Below, in pieces: positions 34,414 through 42,217 of a DNA stretch of 64,000 bases. Both the position numbers and the translations under genes were made by a program. Source of the DNA: RGIG3178 sp963674495 (GTDB lineage Bacteria > Bacillota > Clostridia > Christensenellales > QAND01); assembly GCA_963674495.2 (NCBI GenBank), contig CAXXLG010000001.1:558001-622000 (forward strand), in the 5' to 3' direction. The first letter of the stretch is position 1, and the number at the start of each line of letters is the position of its first letter. The notes under the pieces were generated by a model, which was not told the DNA's origin, did no database searches, and worked only from the letters and a program-made list of their open reading frames with translations.

Positions 34414-34908
34414 ATGATCATTTTGGGACTTGATCCCGGCCTTGCCATTATGGGCTATGGCGTTGTGGACTATCGACCGGGCGGCGTATTTCGTGTGCTG
34501 GATTATGGTTGCGTCAATACAAAAGCACATACGCCTATGCCCCAGCGGCTTATGTACATTGGCAAAGGCGTTGAACAGTTGTGTCATCAACACAAGCCGG
34601 ATGCCGTGGCGGTGGAAGAGTTGTTCTTCAGCCGAAACGTGACAACCGCCATCATGGTGGCGCAGGCGCGCGGTGTAATACTCATGAGCGCTGCACTGCA
34701 CACGCCACAGTTGTACGAATATACCCCGTTGCAGGTCAAGCAGGCGGTGGTGGGGTACGGCAGGGCGGACAAGCAACAGGTGCAGGAGATGGTCAGGCGC
34801 ATCCTGCACTTGCAACAGAAACCAAAACCCGACGACGCGGCGGATGCGTTGGCCATAGCAATATGCCATGCCAATAGCAGCGCTATGCCGCAGTCGTCGT
34901 TGATATGA
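34414..34908 (+). CDS. ruvC: Holliday junction endonuclease RuvC
   Basis: The 164-residue RNase H-fold nuclease cuts Holliday junctions. The four acidic catalytic residues are visible: Asp in LGLDPGLA, Glu in VEELFF, and the Asp pair in KPDDAADALA. GGAGGG at 34401-34406 supports ATG 34414 over GTG 34408. The gene is followed after 9 nt by ruvA. A complete ruvC-ruvA-ruvB set is typical of Clostridia; bacilli lack RuvC and use RecU. Confidence 0.97.
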   Translation: MIILGLDPGLAIMGYGVVDYRPGGVFRVLDYGCVNTKAHTPMPQRLMYIGKGVEQLCHQHKPDAVAVEELFFSRNVTTAIMVAQARGVILMSAALHTPQLYEYTPLQVKQAVVGYGRADKQQVQEMVRRILHLQQKPKPDDAADALAIAICHANSSAMPQSSLI

Positions 34909-34917
34909 GGATAGAGT

Positions 34918-35511
34918 ATGTATTCGTTCATCAGCGGTATTGTGGACAATATGGAGCAGGACATCGTGGTCATCGACTGCCATGGTGTGGGATATGAGCT
35001 TTTCACCACCCCGGCCACGATGCAAACGATTGCCGTAGGCAAGCAGGCCAAGCTGTATACCCAGCTCATCGTGCGCGAAGATGCACTCACGTTCTATGGC
35101 TTCGCGCACAAAGAGGACAAGGAGATGTTCAAACGGTTGATTTCCGTTTCCGGCATTGGGCCAAAGCTGGCGTTGGCGCTGTTGTCTGCGTTGAGCGCAC
35201 CACAGGTCGCGATGGCCATCATCACGGCCGATGAAAAATCGTTGATCCGTGTACCCGGGTTGGGCAAGAAGACGGCGCAGCGTTTGATCCTTGAACTGAA
35301 AGGCAAGTTGCAGACCGCTCATGTTTCACTGTCCAACGATGCGCTTTCATCCGCATCGTCCGGCGATGTTGTGGACGAAGCGATCGATATACTTACGGCC
35401 ATGGGTTTTGCACCGCCGGACAGTGCCGCCGCGGTGGCGTTGGTACGCGCTGAGGGTGGAACGCCCGAGCAGATGGCGATGAGTGCGCTTCGGCGTTTGG
35501 ACAGGAACTGA
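34918..35511 (+). CDS. ruvA: Holliday junction DNA-binding protein RuvA
   Basis: The 197-residue protein binds four-way junctions as a tetramer and recruits RuvB. It shows the N-terminal OB fold, two helix-hairpin-helix motifs in the centre (VSGIGPKLALALLSAL and VPGLGKKTAQRLILELKGK) and a flexible linker before the C-terminal UBA-like domain III (EAIDILTAMGF) that contacts RuvB. Length is normal. It is the second gene of the ruv operon. Confidence 0.97.
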   Translation: MYSFISGIVDNMEQDIVVIDCHGVGYELFTTPATMQTIAVGKQAKLYTQLIVREDALTFYGFAHKEDKEMFKRLISVSGIGPKLALALLSALSAPQVAMAIITADEKSLIRVPGLGKKTAQRLILELKGKLQTAHVSLSNDALSSASSGDVVDEAIDILTAMGFAPPDSAAAVALVRAEGGTPEQMAMSALRRLDRN

Positions 35512-35576
35512 ATGCGTATGACATATGGTGGAAACAAGGCCAACAAACAGACGTATAGATACAAAGGCGGGATCCC

Positions 35577-36614
35577 ATGCAAAACGATGACCGTATCCTG
35601 ACCTCAAGCATGCGGCAGGAGGACGTGGAGATTGAACAATCGCTGCGTCCGCGCACGTTGAGTGAGTACATCGGGCAGGAAAAGGTAAAGCACCAAATGG
35701 ATATCTTCATCCGGGCGGCGCGTCTAAGAGGCGAGCCGCTGGATCACGTGTTGCTCTACGGTCCGCCAGGTTTGGGCAAGACGACGCTAGCCGCCATCAT
35801 TGCCAACGAACTGGGTGTGAACCTTCGCATGACCACGGGCCCGGCCATTGAACACCACGGTGATCTTGCGGCTATATTGTCCAATTTACAAACTGGCGAC
35901 GTTCTGTTTATTGACGAGATACATCGCCTCAACAGCAACGTGGAGGAGAAGTTGTATACCGCGATGGAGGATTATGCGCTGGACATTATCATCGGCAAAG
36001 GACCCAGTGCAAAGACGATGCGTTTATCGCTTAATCCGTTTACACTGGTGGGCGCCACGACAAGGGCAGGTATGCTGACAAGCCCGCTGAGGGACAGGTT
36101 CGGCGTGATCAACAGGCTGGACATGTACAGCGTTGAGGAATTGACCACCATTGTGCTGAGATCCTCCAGAATTATGAAAGTGGACATCGATCAGGGTGGC
36201 GCACAGGAGCTCGCCAGCCGTAGCCGCGGCACGCCGCGCATCGCCAACCGTTTTTTACGGCGCGTACGCGATTATGCGCAAATTGTGGCGGATGGTATTA
36301 TAACCGAACAGGTGGCCATGCAGGCGTTGAATATGTTGGAAGTGGATGAGATCGGCTTGGACGGTGTGGACAGGAACATACTTAAAACCATCATATACAA
36401 GTTTGGCGGCGGGCCGGTGGGTCTGGATACTCTGGCAGCCAGCACGGGTGAAGAAACCGTGACCATCGAGGATGTGTACGAGCCCTATCTGTTGCAGCTC
36501 GGGTTCATACAGCGAACGCCGCGGGGCAGAATAGTCACCGCCAATGCGTATGCGCATTTGGGGATTGAACAGAAAACTGAGGGTTCGGTACAGATGCGCA
36601 TTGAAACAGAATAG
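35577..36614 (+). CDS. ruvB: Holliday junction branch-migration ATPase RuvB
   Basis: The 345-residue AAA+ motor drives branch migration with RuvA. The Walker A motif is GPPGLGKTTLA, Walker B is FIDEIH, and sensor 1 lies in GATTRAG; a C-terminal winged helix ends in RTPRGRIVT. The length matches the family. A 65-nt gap with no terminator separates it from ruvA, and the Shine-Dalgarno is weak (GGCGGG). Confidence 0.97.
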   Translation: MQNDDRILTSSMRQEDVEIEQSLRPRTLSEYIGQEKVKHQMDIFIRAARLRGEPLDHVLLYGPPGLGKTTLAAIIANELGVNLRMTTGPAIEHHGDLAAILSNLQTGDVLFIDEIHRLNSNVEEKLYTAMEDYALDIIIGKGPSAKTMRLSLNPFTLVGATTRAGMLTSPLRDRFGVINRLDMYSVEELTTIVLRSSRIMKVDIDQGGAQELASRSRGTPRIANRFLRRVRDYAQIVADGIITEQVAMQALNMLEVDEIGLDGVDRNILKTIIYKFGGGPVGLDTLAASTGEETVTIEDVYEPYLLQLGFIQRTPRGRIVTANAYAHLGIEQKTEGSVQMRIETE

Positions 36615-36622
36615 AGACGCCT

Positions 36623-36653
36623 AAAGGCGAAGATCCCAATGATCTTTGCCTTT
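36623..36653 (+). promoter_or_regulatory. Long hairpin before queA
   Basis: AAAGGCGAAGATC (36623-36635) pairs with GATCTTTGCCTTT (36641-36653): 13 bp with one wobble. It ends just before the queA Shine-Dalgarno GGAGAG and lacks a full T run, so it may attenuate transcription or influence queA translation. Confidence 0.5.
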
Positions 36654-36668
36654 GATTTGGAGAGATAT

Positions 36669-37712
36669 ATGACGCAACATTCAACGAAGACAAGCGATTA
36701 CCGCTATGATCTTCCGCCAGAACTCATCGCACAAACGCCGATGGACAAGCGGGATCAATCGCGGTTGCTGGTGATACACCGGCAATCCGATGAACTGGAA
36801 CATCGCATATTCCATGATATTGTATCCTATCTGAATCCGGGCGATGTGTTGGTTATCAATGAAAGCAAAGTTATCCCCGCCCGTCTGTATGGACTGCGCG
36901 AAACAACGGGCGCGCACATCGAGATACTGTTGTTGAAGCAAACGGACAAGGATTGCTGGGAAACGCTGGTCAGGCCAGGGCGCCGGGTGAAAACCGGTGA
37001 ATGGCTGGTTTTCGCAGACGGCAGGTTGCGCGCGAAAGTTATGGGGCAAAAAGAAGAGGGCATCCGTCTTTTGCAATTTGACTACGAAGGCGAGTTCTAT
37101 GCGCTGTTGGATGAATTGGGCGAAATGCCGCTGCCGCCGTACATCCACGCCATGATAGACGATCCCACCCGCTATCAGACGGTGTACGCCAGGGAAAGGG
37201 GCAGCGCCGCCGCGCCAACGGCGGGGCTTCACTTTACAGAAGAATTGTTGAAGAAACTGTCGGACAAAGGTATAAACATCCAAAAGGTGTTACTGCACGT
37301 GGGCCTTGGAACATTTCGTCCGGTGAACGCTACTGACATTCGCGACCATCACATGCACGCGGAATTCTATGAGATAACCGAGCAAACGGCACAAGCGGTA
37401 AACCTGGCCAAACAGAGGGGCAACCGCGTGGTTGCGGTGGGTACGACCAGCGTGCGCGTGCTCGAGAGCAGCGCCGATGAACAAGGCGTTGTGCGGGCAA
37501 AATCGGGTTGGACGGATATATTTATCTACCCAGGCATCGCCGTCAAGGTCGTGGATGTTCTGATTACGAACTTTCATTTGCCCGAATCCACATTGTTGAT
37601 GCTTATCAGCGCGTTTGCGGGCCGGGAACGGGTACTTGAAGCATACAGGACAGCGGTTTCCATGAAATATAGATTTTTCAGCTTCGGCGACGCGATGCTG
37701 ATCACGGATTAG
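36669..37712 (+). CDS. queA: S-adenosylmethionine:tRNA ribosyltransferase-isomerase
   Basis: The 347-residue enzyme transfers the ribose of S-adenosylmethionine to preQ1 in tRNA, forming epoxyqueuosine. Family marks are YDLPPELIAQTP at the N-terminus, GDVLVINESKVIPARL, AAPTAGLHFTEELL and HVGLGTFRPV. The open frame starts at 36639, but GGAGAG at 36659-36664 and family alignment place the start at ATG 36669. It is 8 nt from tgt, the preceding step in the pathway. Confidence 0.96.
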   Translation: MTQHSTKTSDYRYDLPPELIAQTPMDKRDQSRLLVIHRQSDELEHRIFHDIVSYLNPGDVLVINESKVIPARLYGLRETTGAHIEILLLKQTDKDCWETLVRPGRRVKTGEWLVFADGRLRAKVMGQKEEGIRLLQFDYEGEFYALLDELGEMPLPPYIHAMIDDPTRYQTVYARERGSAAAPTAGLHFTEELLKKLSDKGINIQKVLLHVGLGTFRPVNATDIRDHHMHAEFYEITEQTAQAVNLAKQRGNRVVAVGTTSVRVLESSADEQGVVRAKSGWTDIFIYPGIAVKVVDVLITNFHLPESTLLMLISAFAGRERVLEAYRTAVSMKYRFFSFGDAMLITD

Positions 37713-37720
37713 GAGCTTTT

Positions 37721-38830
37721 ATGGCCATTCAATTTGAACTACAGCATGTATGCAAGCAGACTGACGCAAGGGCCGGTATTTTGCATACGCCACATGGCGA
37801 TATTCACACGCCGGTCTTTATGCCTGTGGGCACACAGGCGACCGTTAAAGCATTGACGCCAGACATGGTGTGGGGACTTGGCGCGCGCATTGTGTTGTCC
37901 AACACCTATCATTTACAGATGCGCCCCGGCAGCGATCTAATCCAACAAGCGGGCGGCCTGCACAGCTTCATGCGCTGGCCGGGCGCCATATTGACGGATA
38001 GCGGCGGATTTCAGGTTTTTAGCCTTGAGGGGATGCGCAACATCAGCGATGAGGGGGTTGTGTTCCAGTCGCATATCGACGGAAGCCGTCAGTTGTTTAC
38101 GCCGGAAACCGTAATGGGTATACAGAAAAACCTGGGTGCAGACATTGTGATGTCCTTCGACGAATGCCCAGCCCATAGCGTTGATTACGATTACGCAAAA
38201 GCCTCTATGCACAGAACACACGACTGGGCGAAAAGAGGGCAGGTGGCCATGCATGATGCAAAGCAGGCGTTGTTCGGCATCGCACAAGGTGGTATGTATG
38301 AGGATCTTCGTATTCAATCCGCCAAATCCATTGATGCCATGGGCTTTGCTGGCAATGCCATCGGGGGTTTGAGCGTGGGCGAGGAAAAACCTTTGATGTA
38401 CCGCCTGCTCGAAGCGTCCGTGCCGCATCTTGATCCAAAACGTCCACGCTATCTGATGGGTGTGGGCAGCCCTGATTGTCTCGTTGAAGGCGTGTTGCGC
38501 GGTGTGGATATGTTCGACTGCGTGATGCAGACACGAATGGGACGAACGGCGGCGGCCTTTGACCAAAGTGGCAACAGGATCAATCTTAGGAATGCGCGGT
38601 TTGCGCGGGACTTTACTGTGATCGATACAACCTGTTGCTGTCCGGCGTGCAGCGGCGGGTTTACCAAAGCTTATCTGCGGCACCTGTATATGGCAAAGGA
38701 AATCCTGGCGGCCACGTTGGTTTCCGCCCACAACATCGCTTATTCGATGCGTCTGATGCAGAACATGAGAAATGCTATCCTACACGACGAATTGCTAGAT
38801 TACATCAATAAGGAACTGTGTGATACTTGA
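37721..38830 (+). CDS. tgt: tRNA-guanine transglycosylase
   Basis: The 369-residue enzyme exchanges guanine-34 of Asp, Asn, His and Tyr tRNAs for preQ1. The general acid region DSGGFQVFSL, the nucleophile Asp in GVDMFDCV, and the zinc site C-x-C-x2-C (in TTCCCPACSGG) with a downstream His are all present. Length is close to the usual 370-380. TAGGAGC precedes the ATG. It forms a queA-tgt pair continuing to yajC, the common bacterial order. Confidence 0.97.
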   Translation: MAIQFELQHVCKQTDARAGILHTPHGDIHTPVFMPVGTQATVKALTPDMVWGLGARIVLSNTYHLQMRPGSDLIQQAGGLHSFMRWPGAILTDSGGFQVFSLEGMRNISDEGVVFQSHIDGSRQLFTPETVMGIQKNLGADIVMSFDECPAHSVDYDYAKASMHRTHDWAKRGQVAMHDAKQALFGIAQGGMYEDLRIQSAKSIDAMGFAGNAIGGLSVGEEKPLMYRLLEASVPHLDPKRPRYLMGVGSPDCLVEGVLRGVDMFDCVMQTRMGRTAAAFDQSGNRINLRNARFARDFTVIDTTCCCPACSGGFTKAYLRHLYMAKEILAATLVSAHNIAYSMRLMQNMRNAILHDELLDYINKELCDT

Positions 38831-38887
38831 CGATTGATACGGATTCGGCTAAGATGAATTTGATTCGTACGTAAGGAGATTATTGAT

Positions 38888-39244
38888 ATGCCAATAGCAC
38901 TTGGACAACAACTCGTGGACATTCTGCCGATGCTCGGTATCATTGCATTTATGATAATCATCACCGTCATGCCGCAGCGCAAGCGCAAAAAAGAAGTCAA
39001 AAAGATGATGGACGAAATGAAAAAGGGTGATTGGGTCAAAACCATTGGCGGCTTGTCCGGTCGCGTCACCATGGTAAATGACGAGTACGTTACCGTTGAA
39101 AGTGGCCCGCAGCACGTACAGCTTACCTTTACGCGTGGTGCCATTGCATCCGTCGGCGAAGCCGAGGTTGAGGCGGATGGTTTGTCTGAGACGCAGATTA
39201 GCGTTGCGAGCACGACCGATAAAAAATCCGGCAAAAAGAAATAA
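38888..39244 (+). CDS. yajC: Preprotein translocase subunit YajC
   Basis: The 118-residue protein has one N-terminal membrane helix (about 13-30), the conserved MPQRKRKKE boundary, and a small soluble domain (GDWVKTIGGLSGRVTMV) ending in a Lys-rich tail. YajC associates with SecDF. Its place between tgt and secDF is the standard one. AAGGAG precedes the start. Confidence 0.95.
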   Translation: MPIALGQQLVDILPMLGIIAFMIIITVMPQRKRKKEVKKMMDEMKKGDWVKTIGGLSGRVTMVNDEYVTVESGPQHVQLTFTRGAIASVGEAEVEADGLSETQISVASTTDKKSGKKK

Positions 39245-39260
39245 GCACCATCATGAAACG

Positions 39261-39300
39261 ATGAAATACACATGCGGCGGTATCCCGTCGCATGTTTCAT
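39261..39300 (+). promoter_or_regulatory. Hairpin after yajC
   Basis: A 10-bp stem ACATGCGGCG/CGTCGCATGT (39270-39279 with 39286-39295), extended by ATGAAA/TTTCAT. No T run follows, so it may be an RNA-processing or weak termination site. Confidence 0.5.
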
Positions 39301-39354
39301 ATTGGGCCTTTATAAGGCATATCTTGAATAAAGAATGCTAAAGGGGCTGTGGTT

Positions 39355-39792
39355 ATGAAAAAGATAAGGACAACGGGCGTGCGGCGGCCGGGACAGGAGA
39401 GCCAAACCTCAAATATGGGTGCGATGCTGCTCAAAGGCGTACTGGCCGCCTTGGTTTTTACGGCGGCGAGTATACTTGTATTTGCCTTTTTGATCAAATC
39501 CATGAATCTGCCGGATGCTGTCATCAATCCCGTCAACGTGGTGATAAAAATGTTGGCTGCCATGATAGCGGCGTATGTTGCCACACGGCATTTGCAATTG
39601 TACACATGGGCATACGGCGCGCTGGCAGGCGTCTTGTATACGGTTGCGGGCTTTTTGATGCTGTCGCTGTTGGACGGCGCGTTCGGACTTCTGGCGATGC
39701 TGATGGGCGACATGGTCATGGGCGCCATTGTAGGCTTTGCAGCGGGTATTGTCGTGCAAATGATGCCGGCAAAGAAAACGGTCAAGCGGTAA
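39355..39792 (+). CDS. TIGR04086-type small membrane protein
   Basis: The 145-residue protein has a basic N-terminus and four membrane helices (about 24-46, 59-75, 83-103 and 112-134). It resembles the TIGR04086 family of clostridial membrane proteins often found between yajC and secD, as here. Function is unknown; the position suggests a link to the Sec accessory complex or simple cotranscription. AAGGGG supports ATG 39355; a GTG at 39349 is also in frame. Confidence 0.7.
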   Translation: MKKIRTTGVRRPGQESQTSNMGAMLLKGVLAALVFTAASILVFAFLIKSMNLPDAVINPVNVVIKMLAAMIAAYVATRHLQLYTWAYGALAGVLYTVAGFLMLSLLDGAFGLLAMLMGDMVMGAIVGFAAGIVVQMMPAKKTVKR

Positions 39793-39818
39793 AAACGGCG
39801 TAACAAAATGCAGAACTC

Positions 39819-39849
39819 AAAAAGCGACATGATTCTCATGGCGCTTTTT
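39819..39849 (+). terminator. Intrinsic terminator before secD
   Basis: AAAAAGCG/CGCTTTTT arms with an internal CATG/CATG pairing and a terminal T run. Confidence 0.85.
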
Positions 39850-39892
39850 CGTACAGGCATTCTAACAGCATGAGGCATACTTTGTGTTATCA

Positions 39893-39921
39893 TTGACGAG
39901 CGTGTTGGCAACACCTATAAT
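39893..39921 (+). promoter_or_regulatory. Promoter of the secDF operon
   Basis: TTGACG (39893-39898), 17-nt spacer, perfect TATAAT (39916-39921). Confidence 0.82.
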
Positions 39922-39967
39922 AAATTAATAGCAAAGTTGCTTTGAATGCTGTTTGGAGGTTGACTAT

Positions 39968-41218
39968 ATGAGAAGGCGCGGCCTTGTCGGGCTCATTGTC
40001 ATGATTGTTCTGTTGATGATTATAGCCTACGTGTTTATGTTTGGAATACCTTTCGGAGTTCGAGAGATCCGGCCGATGGGCGAGCAGATCAAAACAGATA
40101 AACTGGGTCTTGATCTGACTGGCGGTTTTTATGCTGTGTATGAAGCAAGCCGTGAGAATGTAGAGAATTTCGACGAGAAAATCCAAGGAACGTTGAATAT
40201 TTTCAGAACGAGACTTGACGCCAAGGGCATGACGGAAGCAACGGTAACGCTGCAGGGTACAAACGGCATACGCGTGGAAATCCCCTCCAGCGAGGATGAT
40301 CCGTCGGTGCTCAGTGAGTATTTAGCATCACCGGCGCACCTTGAATGGCGCGATCCAAACGGCACCGTGATTCTAACGGGCGAAGATGTCAAATCCGCTT
40401 CTGCCATATTGGAAGAGGGCGAATACAAAGTGGCGTTTACGCTTTCCCCGGACGGCACGGATAAATTCGCGAAGGCAACAGCGGCGTTTCTGGGTCAGAA
40501 GATCGGCATCTATGTAGATGATGGGTTGATTTCAAACCCGAAAGTGAATACCGTCATTGCAACGGGTTCAGGCGTGATTGAAGGAGCGGGCACTTTTACG
40601 CGCGAGAGCGCCATTGAGCTTGCCACGCAGATCGAATCCGGTGCTATACCGCTGGATTTAACGGAAATAGAGGTTCATTCCATCAGCGCAACGTTGGGCG
40701 CGGATGCACTGAGCAAGGGCGTACTCGCCGGCATCATCGGCGTGGGGTTGGTCATGCTGTTCATGTTTTTGATGTACCGGATCTTCGGCCTTATGGCGGA
40801 CATTGCATTGGGCTTTTACATCATACTGGTATTCTTCTGCATCTTGACCATGCCGGGTGTTCAGCTCACACTGGCGGGTATCGCGGGCGTTATACTGTCC
40901 ATAGGCATGGCGGTCGACGCAAACATCATTATATTCGAGCGTATACGGGAAGAGCTTAGAGGCGGAAAGTCCGTGCAAAGCTCAGTGGATATTGGGTTTA
41001 GAAAAGCGTTTCGCGCAATACTCGATTCCAACATCACAACTTTGATCGCGGCTTTCGTGTTGATGTCCTTCGGTACCGGTTCGGTTAAGGGTTTTGCGTT
41101 TACGCTAGCCATAGGCATCGGCGTCTCGATGTTTACCGCCATCGTCATCACGCGTTTCCTATTGCGGCGGGTTGTTATGCTTGACATAAAAAACAAACAA
41201 TGGCTGACAAGGGTGTGA
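39968..41218 (+). CDS. secD: Protein translocase subunit SecD
   Basis: The 416-residue RND-family protein uses the proton-motive force to help proteins leave the Sec channel. It has an N-terminal membrane helix, the LGLDLTGGFYAVYEA strand, a periplasmic-type P1 domain, and five C-terminal helices with GVLAGIIGVGLVML and SIGMAVDANIIIFERIREE, which includes the proton-relay Asp. It is the short Gram-positive form. ATG 39968 follows TTTGGAGG; the upstream ATG at 39953 overlaps that site. It is split from secF, unlike the fused SecDF of Bacillus. Confidence 0.96.
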   Translation: MRRRGLVGLIVMIVLLMIIAYVFMFGIPFGVREIRPMGEQIKTDKLGLDLTGGFYAVYEASRENVENFDEKIQGTLNIFRTRLDAKGMTEATVTLQGTNGIRVEIPSSEDDPSVLSEYLASPAHLEWRDPNGTVILTGEDVKSASAILEEGEYKVAFTLSPDGTDKFAKATAAFLGQKIGIYVDDGLISNPKVNTVIATGSGVIEGAGTFTRESAIELATQIESGAIPLDLTEIEVHSISATLGADALSKGVLAGIIGVGLVMLFMFLMYRIFGLMADIALGFYIILVFFCILTMPGVQLTLAGIAGVILSIGMAVDANIIIFERIREELRGGKSVQSSVDIGFRKAFRAILDSNITTLIAAFVLMSFGTGSVKGFAFTLAIGIGVSMFTAIVITRFLLRRVVMLDIKNKQWLTRV

Positions 41219-41228
41219 GGAGATAACA

Positions 41229-42164
41229 ATGAAGACAATGGAATTTGTAAAACATGCAAAGAAATTTATACTTCTCTCCGCCGCTATTCTTGTGTTTGCC
41301 GTAGCGATTGGATATTTTCAAGGCGGTTTAAACTTGGGTGTCGATTTTACCGGGGGTTCACTGATCACGGTGAACATGGGCGGCACGTTCGATGTTGCGC
41401 CGGTACAGGAGGCGCTCAAGCGCGCCGGAGAAAGCGGGTTTACGGTACTCAAAAGCTCTGCTGATGACGGTGAAAAAACCTATGCGCAACTTAGGCTGCA
41501 TCCGCGTGCATCCGATGAAGAAGATCGGACCCAACGCGCAGCGATTCTCGAGGAGATACAGGGCGATTATCCAGATGCGCTCATTGTAAACGTCGAACGC
41601 GTTGGGGCGGTTGCAAGTCTAGCATTGATCAAGAACGCGGTTTTCTCGGTGTTGATCGCCGTCGCGCTGATCCTTGTCTATGTGAGTATCCGCTTCAAGT
41701 TCTACTCTGCGCTGGCGGCCATACTATGCCTCTCCCACGATGTGCTGATCATGGTTGCCATGGTATGCATACTGCGTGTGGAGATCAACAGCCCCTTCAT
41801 TGCCGCGGTATTGACCATTGTAGGCTACAGCATTAACAACACCATCGTGTTGTTTGACAGGATACGCGACAACCGAAAGACCGAGCCAAACGTTGCTATG
41901 GCGGATACGGTGGATAAATCCACCAACGAAACGCTGACGCGTAGCATATTTACCGCATTAACGACGCTTTTAACCATTGGGTGCCTGTTTATTTTCGGAG
42001 CGGACTCGATACGAAGCTTCGCGCTGCCAATTATCATCGGCTTGTTGGCAGGCACATATTCAAGTCTTTTCCTAGCAGGACCGTTCTGGGCATGGCTTGA
42101 CGGAAGGGCCAGAAACAACAAGAAAAAAGGACAGATGTCAAAACGCGTGCCAAAACGCGCATAG
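41229..42164 (+). CDS. secF: Protein translocase subunit SecF
   Basis: The 311-residue partner of SecD has the GVDFTGGSLI signature after the first helix and the six-helix RND domain with TIVGYSINNTIVLFDRIRDN and STNETLTRSIFTALTTLLTI. The tail is basic. It starts 10 nt after secD, with GGAGATAAC as the ribosome-binding site. Length is typical of the separate SecF proteins. Confidence 0.96.
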   Translation: MKTMEFVKHAKKFILLSAAILVFAVAIGYFQGGLNLGVDFTGGSLITVNMGGTFDVAPVQEALKRAGESGFTVLKSSADDGEKTYAQLRLHPRASDEEDRTQRAAILEEIQGDYPDALIVNVERVGAVASLALIKNAVFSVLIAVALILVYVSIRFKFYSALAAILCLSHDVLIMVAMVCILRVEINSPFIAAVLTIVGYSINNTIVLFDRIRDNRKTEPNVAMADTVDKSTNETLTRSIFTALTTLLTIGCLFIFGADSIRSFALPIIIGLLAGTYSSLFLAGPFWAWLDGRARNNKKKGQMSKRVPKRA

Positions 42165-42169
42165 CATAA

Positions 42170-42201
42170 AAGGCGGGCTTTTGCATGTAAAAGCCCGCCT
42201 T
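42170..42201 (+). terminator. Strong hairpin between secF and recJ
   Basis: A 13-bp perfect stem AAGGCGGGCTTTT/AAAAGCCCGCCTT (42170-42182 with 42189-42201). It lacks a T tail on the plus strand, so readthrough into recJ is possible. Confidence 0.65.
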
Positions 42202-42217
42202 GTCTCAATGGAGGAAA

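Noticed and set aside
34387..35322. 311-codon open frame on the minus strand across ruvC and ruvA
   Set aside because: His- and Arg-rich composition and full overlap with two certain genes mark it as an antisense shadow.
36615..36668. preQ1 riboswitch before queA
   Set aside because: The region forms a simple 13-bp hairpin and lacks the A-rich pseudoknot tail of preQ1 aptamers.
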